Positions 25,706 to 32,431 of a stretch of DNA of 64,000 bases are shown here, piece after piece (the stretch's first letter is position 1; each line of letters begins with the position of its first letter). Source of the DNA: Rheinheimera sp. SA_1 (lineage in GTDB: Bacteria; Pseudomonadota; Gammaproteobacteria; Enterobacterales; Alteromonadaceae); NCBI RefSeq assembly GCF_001669775.1, contig NZ_LXWK01000011.1:1302001-1366000 (forward strand), in the 5' to 3' direction. The position numbers and the translations under genes are program-made. The notes under the pieces were generated by a model. It was given only the letters and a program-made list of their open reading frames with translations, was not told where the DNA came from and made no database searches.

Positions 25706-26042
25706 CACTCCCTCCTCGCTGTGGACCAGGCGTAGCCAGCACACTGTTCATCGTCGTGTGGATCCGCTGCAGCAACAGGTCCATGTTGCCAATATTGCCC
25801 TGCTGCAACTGCAACACACCAGCCAGCGCCAATGTACTGCCTGCTGCGCTGCCTTCTTCACTGCTAAGCGTTGCGGGCGCGGCCACCGGCTGTTGATCTT
25901 GCAACTGCTGTACCATCTGGCTGAGCTTGTGTTGCTGCTCAAGCATCAGTTGTGCCAGTTGCTGGCTGGAATCAGTTTTCAGTTGTTGCAGTTGTTGACG
26001 GGCGGCATCTGCCGGTGCCATGGGTTGAACGGTCTGGCTCAT
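25677..26042 (-). CDS. Gln-rich coiled-coil hypothetical protein of the reb locus
   Basis: 121 residues. The first half is a strong coiled-coil candidate (AARQQLQQLKTDSSQQLAQL, MLEQQHKLSQMVQQLQDQQP); the second has LALAGVLQLQQGNIGNMDLL and a charged, disordered end. ATG overlaps the stop of the sigma-54 activator by four bases, so the two are translationally coupled. No family recognised. Confidence 0.6.
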   Translation of the reverse strand: MSQTVQPMAPADAARQQLQQLKTDSSQQLAQLMLEQQHKLSQMVQQLQDQQPVAAPATLSSEEGSAAGSTLALAGVLQLQQGNIGNMDLLLQRIHTTMNSVLATPGPQRGGSDDDKTGPAV

Positions 26043-27040
26043 AGCATGACCTCGTGCGCCGCACCGCCGCGGGTCTGGATTTGCGCCAGCCGGCGCTCAA
26101 TCACTTTACGATGCACCCCCAGCAGCCGCGCCGCTTCTGTCTTATTGCCATTGCTGCGTTCGACCGCTTGGGCAATCAGCGCGTCATAAATGGTTTTCAG
26201 TTTGTTGTTGACCGGCATTTCAATAATTTCCTGCGCCACCCGCACCGCCCAGTCGACATGTTCTTCACACATCGCCAGTTGCTGGATGCTTTGCGCAGTT
26301 ACTTCAGGTCCATCTGCCAGTACCGCCAGCTTGTCGACACAATTCTTCAGCTGCCGGATGTTGCCGGGCCAGTCAGCGAACTGCAGCAATTTCAGCGCAC
26401 AGCCACTGAAACGGATCCGGTTGCTCAGGCGGGCAAAATACTGCGCCAGCAGCGGAATATCATCCCGCCGCTGCTGCAGCGCCGGGACCGTGATCTCAAA
26501 CAGATTGATCCGATACCATAAGTCTTCGCGGAACAGCCGTTGCTGCACCTGCTCGGCCAGATTGACATGCGAAGCGCTGATGACCCGTCCGGTAAATGCT
26601 TCGGTTTCACTGCTACCGATCCGGCTGAACTGGCGGCTTTCCAGCACCCGTAATAATTTGGCCTGGTGGATCAACGGCAGTTCGGCGATCTCATCCAGGA
26701 ACAGCGTGCCGAAATTGGCCTGATAAAAAAAACCTTGTTGCTTTTTGTCGGCACCGGTAAAGGCACCTTTTTCGTGGCCGAAAAACAGCGATTCAAATAA
26801 ATTCTCCGGAATAGCGCCACAGTTCACGCTGACAATGCGCCCCAACCGGCCACTTTTCTGGTGAATGGCCTGGGCGATCAGATCTTTGCCGGTACCGGTT
26901 TCGCCATGCAGGAACACAGCCCCGTCACTGAGCGCAATTTTCGCCAAATACGCCGCCAGCGTTTTCATCGCTTTATTCTGGCTGATGACACCCGGCAATA
27001 CCTCCGAACATATCGTGGTTAAATCATTTGCAGCATTCAC
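26039..27040 (-). CDS. Sigma-54-dependent activator without sensory domain (PspF-like layout)
   Basis: 333 residues. The AAA+ domain starts almost at once: Walker A GETGTGKD (46-53), the sigma-54 contact loop GAFTGA (92-97), Walker B TLFLDE (112-117) and sensor II WPGNIRQLKN (224-233). A Fis-type helix-turn-helix closes the protein (NGNKTEAARLLGVHRKVIER, 297-316). There is no receiver, GAF or PAS domain, so its activity must be set by its amount or by a separate partner, as PspF is by PspA. The intact GAFTGA loop means it should act with sigma-54. Three -24/-12 promoters within 8 kb (19600, 23261, 27348) are its natural targets. It heads the leftward block of accessory reb genes. Confidence 0.92.
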   Translation of the reverse strand: MNAANDLTTICSEVLPGVISQNKAMKTLAAYLAKIALSDGAVFLHGETGTGKDLIAQAIHQKSGRLGRIVSVNCGAIPENLFESLFFGHEKGAFTGADKKQQGFFYQANFGTLFLDEIAELPLIHQAKLLRVLESRQFSRIGSSETEAFTGRVISASHVNLAEQVQQRLFREDLWYRINLFEITVPALQQRRDDIPLLAQYFARLSNRIRFSGCALKLLQFADWPGNIRQLKNCVDKLAVLADGPEVTAQSIQQLAMCEEHVDWAVRVAQEIIEMPVNNKLKTIYDALIAQAVERSNGNKTEAARLLGVHRKVIERRLAQIQTRGGAAHEVML

Positions 27041-27259
27041 TCAGGGCTCTCCGTGTCCAAATGAAAATGATGCTAGCACCGCCGTGCAATGTACCGCTTT
27101 TGAATTCATCTTTATTTTTTTTGAATTTGTCACTAATTCAAATTAAGTTTCAGCGCATGAACAGACTAAATCATCCAGTACACTGCTATACATGGACAAT
27201 TCCGTCCACATAAAAAACACTCACCGCAACAATAGCCCGCCACCACAACTACATACAAT

Positions 27260-27271
27260 GCTAGCGCTAGC
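27260..27271. promoter_or_regulatory. Perfect 12-bp palindrome, candidate upstream activating site
   Basis: GCTAGCGCTAGC lies about 77 bases upstream of the sigma-54 promoter at 27348. I could not find the same sequence near the other two sigma-54 promoters, so its link to the activator is uncertain. Confidence 0.3.
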
Positions 27272-27347
27272 CACAAACAAAACACAAACATCTGATTACA
27301 TTGAAAATCAATAATAATCATAGGATAAATGCTATATGCCAGACACA

Positions 27348-27364
27348 CTGGCAGACTTTTTGCC
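27348..27364 (+). promoter_or_regulatory. Sigma-54 (-24/-12) promoter of the AT-rich gene pair
   Basis: CTGGCAGACTTTTTGCC has TGGCA and TTGC with GG and GC exactly 10 bases apart; positions 7-9 and 17 deviate from consensus. The T-rich spacer is common in strong sigma-54 promoters. Predicted start near 27374, about 50 bases before the gene at 27425. Confidence 0.7.
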
Positions 27365-27424
27365 TTCATTGATCTGTGCATCGCAGTCTGACGATTAAAA
27401 TACCCTTATCATTTGGAGACCATC

Positions 27425-28309
27425 ATGAAGAAATATATCTGCAGCCCGCTCAGTGACATGGCCACACTGTTTGACAATGTATTTGGTGCAAACTTTACCA
27501 GGGCTGTGATCAGCGCAGAAAAACCCAAAACCAGAGAATGGATCCAGCCATTTTTTTCCAACCGGACTGACGCGCTGATATTCCAGGATATTTTGATCGG
27601 CAGGTTATCTATTGATGACAACTCGGTTGACAAGCTTGATACCGAGCTGATGACCAGTGATATGTATTACAAAATTTCGCTGGCGGTACTAAACAAACTG
27701 CGCAAGGACACTGAAACTTTTCTGGCAGAATCAGCACCGCAAATGAAGCTGGAAGGCAACGAATGTACCTTATTAATCTGTGGGTTAGGTAATGCCGGCG
27801 TCCCTTTGCTGTATAACGGTGTGAACCAGTGGCTGGACAGCACGCAGATAGCAAAGTACCTGGACTCTCTGCAAATCGAGGATCCGGCCACATTGAAGCT
27901 GTATCTGACCAGCAATGCCAGCGCAGCCTCGAAACAGTACACCTATGCCAATATGGAGCAGCTGCGTGAGCAGTTCAGCAACAACCCCGAATCGCAGAAT
28001 GCACTTTTACTATTGACGATTGGCACGCAAGGCAGCCTGGCGGCTGAACTGCAAAAAGCTCTGCTGAACAAAAGCGTGGCGACTAAACACGATTTTTCCA
28101 CCACAGAAGTCTATGGCTATTTATTCCCTTGCCTGACACAAGGTGTTGAATGCTATGGCATTGATCTGGAGTCACAAAGTCTGACCGATTACAAATCTCT
28201 TAGCATGACGGCGATGGTCAGCGTGTATACCAAAAACCGCCAGTATTACCAGCAAATTCCAATCCGGCGTAGCCTGACCAAGGTCAAGATGACCCCTCCC
28301 AGCCTATGA
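27425..28309 (+). CDS. Hypothetical protein, first gene of the AT-rich pair in the reb locus
   Basis: 294 residues from ATG 27425 (GGAG 6-7 bases upstream). No signal peptide or membrane segment. Stretches include MKKYICSPLSDMATLFDNVF, ECTLLICGLGNAGVPLLYNG, SQNALLLLTIGTQGSLAAEL and a basic C-terminus (IPIRRSLTKVKMTPPSL). The parts LLICGLGNAGVP and LLLLTIGTQGS could be strand-turn-helix units of an alpha/beta fold. No family recognised. It lies divergent from the activator gene, directly behind a sigma-54 type promoter, so co-expression with R-bodies is expected. GC content is lower than in the surrounding genes, suggesting separate acquisition. Confidence 0.75.
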   Translation: MKKYICSPLSDMATLFDNVFGANFTRAVISAEKPKTREWIQPFFSNRTDALIFQDILIGRLSIDDNSVDKLDTELMTSDMYYKISLAVLNKLRKDTETFLAESAPQMKLEGNECTLLICGLGNAGVPLLYNGVNQWLDSTQIAKYLDSLQIEDPATLKLYLTSNASAASKQYTYANMEQLREQFSNNPESQNALLLLTIGTQGSLAAELQKALLNKSVATKHDFSTTEVYGYLFPCLTQGVECYGIDLESQSLTDYKSLSMTAMVSVYTKNRQYYQQIPIRRSLTKVKMTPPSL

Positions 28310-28414
28310 ATCTGCCCATTCCGGCCGTTTTTTTTCAGCTCGGCGGTGAAGCACTGGTTTTGCAGAATTTATCGCAGGATCAGTCGCCTCCAGCATTCAA
28401 CATCGAGGGATATC

Positions 28415-29440
28415 ATGAGCGAAGGCAGCAGAACAATTTATGACCAGATCAAAGACAGAATACAAAGCGGTAGCAATTCGCTGACTGTTTACAAGAATGT
28501 GCTGATTGAACAACGCCGGATATATGGCGACCTTGCATTAAATAAAGTTTTATATGGGCATGATTGTGCTTACGATTTCATAAAACATAAAAACATTGAA
28601 AATGCATACTTTTTCATGCGACCAAAATATCGTGTTGAAAATTTTATTTTTGACCAATTTTCCAAGCTGACCCGACCAGCCATTTATTACACTGGAAGCG
28701 GCGTTGGCGTTATAATGGATAAAGTAGTTGGCTGCACCTACCGCTCAGCACACCCAGCTAATATATTAACTATTTTTCAAAATCCGGATCTAACCAGAAG
28801 ATACTTCGCTCAGCGCAAAGCGCTTTATCAGACATATTATAATGCAATCAACTTTAACAGCATTTTAAGTACCGGCTGGAGTTTTCAAAAGATCTGGCTA
28901 CACCAGATGAAACAATCCTTTGCTGTCCAAAAATATATCTGGAATAACACAATAACCTCACAGTACACAATCATGCAGCCGAATATGCTGATTTTGGATA
29001 AGTCAAAGCAGCTGGCCGGTGGCTATTGCGATGTAATTACCGACCGGTTTGCAGAGATTGTTGGTTGGGTTGGCATCGGCGTGCTCGCCTTTACGCTACC
29101 GAAATCTGTCCGCACCAACACCAAGGTCGCCACTCAACTCTGGTCATCCAGGTTGTTTGTTAATTACCTGCCGTTTATGTTTCGCATACCAACCACGATG
29201 TTCGTGATCAAACCGCCGGTGAAAATATTTTATAACCCTCGTGTGTTCGCCGGCTTACTGCTCTACAAGTATCTGACTGGACTGGGCCAAAGAATTGAGG
29301 CTTCGCTCGAGCTTCAGCAGAACGAGCCGGAGATCCACCGGTTGCTGGTGAGCCAAGACCGCGATACTTACGCCGCCTCGGGCGCCAATGACCTGACAAC
29401 TTCATTGAAGAAACCAAAAAGTAATGGCTTGAATTCATAA
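28415..29440 (+). CDS. Hypothetical protein with hydrophobic segments, second gene of the AT-rich pair
   Basis: 341 residues. Start 28415 is chosen because GAGGGA lies 5 bases upstream (MSEGSRTIYDQIKDRIQSGS); the open frame before it has no site. Rich in Tyr, Phe, Ile, Asn and Lys. Hydrophobic stretches are IVGWVGIGVLAFTLP (about residue 215) and RVFAGLLLYKYLTGLG (about 285), each able to enter a membrane, while the ends are polar. No catalytic motif or known family. Its codon use and AT content differ from the neighbours. Placement at the end of a sigma-54 unit in an R-body locus makes it a candidate for a toxin-like cargo or a membrane-acting partner, but that is conjecture. Confidence 0.75.
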   Translation: MSEGSRTIYDQIKDRIQSGSNSLTVYKNVLIEQRRIYGDLALNKVLYGHDCAYDFIKHKNIENAYFFMRPKYRVENFIFDQFSKLTRPAIYYTGSGVGVIMDKVVGCTYRSAHPANILTIFQNPDLTRRYFAQRKALYQTYYNAINFNSILSTGWSFQKIWLHQMKQSFAVQKYIWNNTITSQYTIMQPNMLILDKSKQLAGGYCDVITDRFAEIVGWVGIGVLAFTLPKSVRTNTKVATQLWSSRLFVNYLPFMFRIPTTMFVIKPPVKIFYNPRVFAGLLLYKYLTGLGQRIEASLELQQNEPEIHRLLVSQDRDTYAASGANDLTTSLKKPKSNGLNS

Positions 29441-29447
29441 CAGTAAA

Positions 29448-29471
29448 GCCGCCACAGCTCACAGTGGCGGC
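29448..29471. terminator. Hairpin between convergent genes at the end of the reb locus
   Basis: GCCGCCAC at 29448-29455 pairs with GTGGCGGC at 29464-29471 around the loop AGCTCACA. It overlaps the stop codon of the leftward GNAT gene. No T-run follows, so strength is uncertain. Confidence 0.5.
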
Positions 29472-30487
29472 AACTCTGCCAGATCAATCCCAGAATTCAT
29501 CTGCTGTAACAAAAGACTAAGGTTACGGTGATGAGTGGCGCGACTTTGTGCAGCCCCCAGATAATAAAACACTTCAGTGTCGGCTGGTGGCAATGCCCGC
29601 AGCGCCAGCCGCTGAAATCCCAACTTGCTGATAGCCTTATTGGAAACCAGATTGTAATTAAACACTTTGGCATAACAGCAATCCATCCCCAAATGCTGCC
29701 GACCCAGCTGCATTAACAGGTCAACAGCCGCCGGACCAAAACCCTGGCCCTGAAAATCTGCGCCGAGCCAGTAATAGAAAAAACCAATACCATCAAATAC
29801 CTGCAAACTGACCGAACCGATAAAACCATAATCGGCATGCATCACCGCAAACAGATGGCGTGCCGGCTCCTGCTGGCACAGGTATAACCAGGTCATCCAG
29901 TGTTCTGCGGATGGAAAAACCGGCAGATTACAGAGCCGGCCAATGTTTGGATCGGCGTATTGCCAGATAAAATCAGCTACATGATGAAACTGCAGCGGCG
30001 TCAGACTGACAGGCCCCTGCAGCAAAGCTTCAACCGGATACGGCTGTTGATGCAGCAATTGCTGCAGTGCTTGTCGCATCGGCTGTAGCCACTGGGCAGC
30101 AGCGCCTGTGGCCGGCGGCTGCTCTAACATGCAAAGTGCCTGGGTAAACTGACCAAACTGAATCGCTGGCCGCACTTGTTCTGGCGGGGTGGGAAGCCAC
30201 AAGCCCCGCTGCTGCATGGTCTGCAGCAACGGCCAGTCACACAGGTAATGCGCCAGTGCCGCCAGTTTGTCCGCATCTGTGGCGGATACCACAACCGCCG
30301 GATCTGCCAGTGTCGCTCTTGCAGCACGCATCACTGCCAGGCGCTGCTGAGGCTGCACTGCCGCATGCGGCAGCTGACACAATTGGCGCAACGACAAGCT
30401 TGGCAGAGGCTCATCAACTGCAATGCGATGGCTGCCCTGTGGGTTGATGGTGCTGGTAAATGGATTGGTGTGCTGAGTCAAAGACAT
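29459..30487 (-). CDS. GNAT-family N-acetyltransferase with N-terminal extension
   Basis: 342 residues. The C-terminal 150 residues form a RimJ/RimL-like GNAT domain: HADYGFIGSVSLQVFDGIGF, then the acetyl-CoA loop region LGADFQGQGFGPAAVDLLMQ and VSNKAISKLGFQRL. The first 180 residues are Leu/Gln-rich helical and not recognised. Such enzymes acetylate N-termini or small amines; the target is unknown. AGGGATGTTTT precedes the ATG. It lies convergent to the AT-rich pair and marks the right border of the reb locus, though its Gln/Leu-rich N-terminal part recalls the style of the reb accessory proteins, so it could belong to it. Confidence 0.8.
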   Translation of the reverse strand: MSLTQHTNPFTSTINPQGSHRIAVDEPLPSLSLRQLCQLPHAAVQPQQRLAVMRAARATLADPAVVVSATDADKLAALAHYLCDWPLLQTMQQRGLWLPTPPEQVRPAIQFGQFTQALCMLEQPPATGAAAQWLQPMRQALQQLLHQQPYPVEALLQGPVSLTPLQFHHVADFIWQYADPNIGRLCNLPVFPSAEHWMTWLYLCQQEPARHLFAVMHADYGFIGSVSLQVFDGIGFFYYWLGADFQGQGFGPAAVDLLMQLGRQHLGMDCCYAKVFNYNLVSNKAISKLGFQRLALRALPPADTEVFYYLGAAQSRATHHRNLSLLLQQMNSGIDLAELPPL

Positions 30488-30754
30488 AAAACATCCCTGC
30501 CTGGTAAGTGGCGTTATTATTGGCGTCAGGCAAGAAGAGCAACGGCTATGCCAGTGCGCTGATGACTATGAAAGCCGCCATCAGCCAGCGCTGTCGCAGC
30601 AATCAGTAGCATTGGGGTCAAGATGTGGTCTCAATGATAGAGGCGTCATAGCCCGGACTCAGCCACAGCGCCACAAAACACTGGCTGAAACCGACCAGCG
30701 CAAACCTGATGTTCATCTCAGTCAAATGATGTGTTGATTGCTACCCAGAACTGC

Positions 30755-31984
30755 TTAGTGGGACACGGCAGCAAGACGTTTCGCTGCTGGCTGCACCAGA
30801 TGGTTCCACCACAAACCAATCGCCATCAACAGAGCAAAACCGGTGGCGAGGTAAAAACCGTAACGGACGTTACCAAATAAATCGCCGACCAAGCCCATCA
30901 ATAGCGGCCCTAATGCCGCGGCTAAAGCGGTAAAGGCCAGAATTAAACCAGCGACTGCACCATGTTGATGGCGTTCAAAACAACTGATGCCTTTGGAATT
31001 CAGCGTTGGGTACATCATCGACATAAAGAGTCCGGACAATGGCATCAGCCACAAGGCCCAATCGACGCCTCCCAGCATACTCAGTGCAAAACAGACAAAA
31101 ATCGCGCTGCCAAACCAGGCTAGTAACACCGTCCAGTTAAAACGGCTTAACAGCCATTCCGCCAGAAAACGGCCGACAGTACGCAGAATAAAAAACACCG
31201 TAATGGCATGCGCCGCCAACGTGGTGAAATCGCCTTGATACTGCTGCAATAAGGTGGGCAACCAGACAAAAATCGCAACTTCAGTCGCCACATAGCAGGC
31301 AATGGCCAGCGAAAAACCCAGCGCATATTTATCTTTGACCAGGACCAGACTCTGAAACAACGAAGTTTGCTGCTGCGGCTGATAAGCCGGATATTCCATC
31401 CGCCAGGCCAGCACCAGCAAGATTGCACAAATCAGCCCTGCCAGCAGATATAGCTGTGTCCAGGCCATATTGGCCGCAATCAAAATACCGACCAAGGCTG
31501 GTCCGGCAATAGCGCCTAGCCCGAAAAAACCTTCCACCCGGTTCATTAATTTGGTGTGACCATCGGCATTGCTGCTGATATCGCCGAGTAGCGCCAGCGC
31601 ACCGGTTTTAAACAAACCAATACTTAAGCCACAAACACCCAGCAACAGCAGATAAAACATAAAGTTATCGCCAAAGGCAAAAGCGATACAAGCCAGGGTA
31701 TACAAAGCCAGGCCCGCCAGAATGACTTTTTTACGCCCGATTTTGTCGGCCAGCCGGCCCAGAAACAAGCCAGACAAACCAATAAAAATCATCGGCACAT
31801 AATGAAAAGCCGCCGCTTCAGTCAGCGATAACTGAAATTGCTCGACCACTTTAGGAATGATCACCCCAACCGCATCGGTGGTCATGGCAAACACAAAAAA
31901 CATCAGGCAAGTCATCCACTTAACCTGGGTATGATTGTCCATCGTCAGCACGGGTGCTGCCGGTACTTTTTGAATTTGTTGCAT
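30755..31984 (-). CDS. Major facilitator superfamily transporter
   Basis: 409 residues with twelve hydrophobic segments. The MFS loop 2-3 motif is GLFLGRLADKIGRKKV. The protein also has MNRVEGFFGLGAIAGPALVG and LMPLSGLFMSMMYPTLNSKG, a pattern seen in FucP-like sugar/proton symporters. A sugar substrate is supported by the operator core at 32180-32193, identical to that upstream of the TonB receptor with the GH97 gene. AGGACAG precedes the ATG. Substrate remains inference. Confidence 0.85.
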   Translation of the reverse strand: MQQIQKVPAAPVLTMDNHTQVKWMTCLMFFVFAMTTDAVGVIIPKVVEQFQLSLTEAAAFHYVPMIFIGLSGLFLGRLADKIGRKKVILAGLALYTLACIAFAFGDNFMFYLLLLGVCGLSIGLFKTGALALLGDISSNADGHTKLMNRVEGFFGLGAIAGPALVGILIAANMAWTQLYLLAGLICAILLVLAWRMEYPAYQPQQQTSLFQSLVLVKDKYALGFSLAIACYVATEVAIFVWLPTLLQQYQGDFTTLAAHAITVFFILRTVGRFLAEWLLSRFNWTVLLAWFGSAIFVCFALSMLGGVDWALWLMPLSGLFMSMMYPTLNSKGISCFERHQHGAVAGLILAFTALAAALGPLLMGLVGDLFGNVRYGFYLATGFALLMAIGLWWNHLVQPAAKRLAAVSH

Positions 31985-32431
31985 CTGTCTGTCCTGTTGT
32001 CACTGTATTTTTATCATGTGAGCGTCAGCCAACGATAGTGAGCAGCACTCATTATTTTTTTACTTGGTATTCTAAAAAATTCATCGTGCCGTCTGCTCAT
32101 CCAGACTCTGCAGGAAAATGAAACAACCATACTAAAACTGCTTAAACTTTCACCTTTTAACATCAAACTAAACCTACACCTTAATCGTTTAAGTTGCAAC
32201 TATTGAACCCGCCAATCACTGTAATTTATAAAGTAGCGCAAGCAAGTGCACACAAGGCTACAACCCTTGCCGCCTGCAGCGACTGCACATAAATAACACC
32301 GCCAAAATTCGCTAACTGATTCATTACCAAGTGCTTGTTTATTAGACTACGCTTATTCACGAGTTCAGACGCCTGCATCGTCTGGCAATTTTCAGCAACA
32401 CACCAACAAAAAACAGCAAAAGGAAAGGACT
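31985..32431. promoter_or_regulatory. Divergent intergenic region with shared operator core
   Basis: 447 bases between the leftward MFS gene and the rightward TPR gene. It contains the operator copy at 32180-32193. The remainder is AT-rich with no gene or repeat that I can support. The TPR gene starts with GTG after AGGAAAGGACT. Confidence 0.45.
32180..32193. promoter_or_regulatory. Second copy of the CTTAAACGATTAAG operator core
   Basis: CTTAATCGTTTAAG is the exact reverse complement of the 14-base core at 11378-11391. It lies about 195 bases upstream of the MFS start and 240 bases upstream of the TPR gene. Confidence 0.5.

Larger units (their letters stand above)
27041..27424. promoter_or_regulatory. 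Divergent promoter region between the activator and the AT-rich pair
   Basis: 384 AT-rich bases. Besides the sigma-54 promoter at 27348 it has two dyads: TGGACAATTCCGTCCA at 27192-27207 and GCTAGCGCTAGC at 27260-27271. The second lies about 80-90 bases upstream of the -24 box, the usual distance of an activator site. The promoter of the activator gene itself was not identified. Confidence 0.5.

Noticed and set aside
27241-27265. Possible sigma-54 promoter reading toward the activator gene
   Set aside because: A GTGGCGGGC..TTGC stretch near 27224-27245 on the minus strand has 12 bases, not 10, between GG and GC.
28320-28336. Terminator before the second AT-rich gene (GGCCG followed by eight Ts)
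   Set aside because: CGGCCG has no room for a loop and no longer stem can be built, so only a weak pause could be claimed.
21006-29440. Phage, tailocin or type VI secretion island
   Set aside because: No tail, sheath, baseplate, integrase, lysis or Tss/VgrG-like gene is seen; small Gln-rich proteins and RebB explain the region better.
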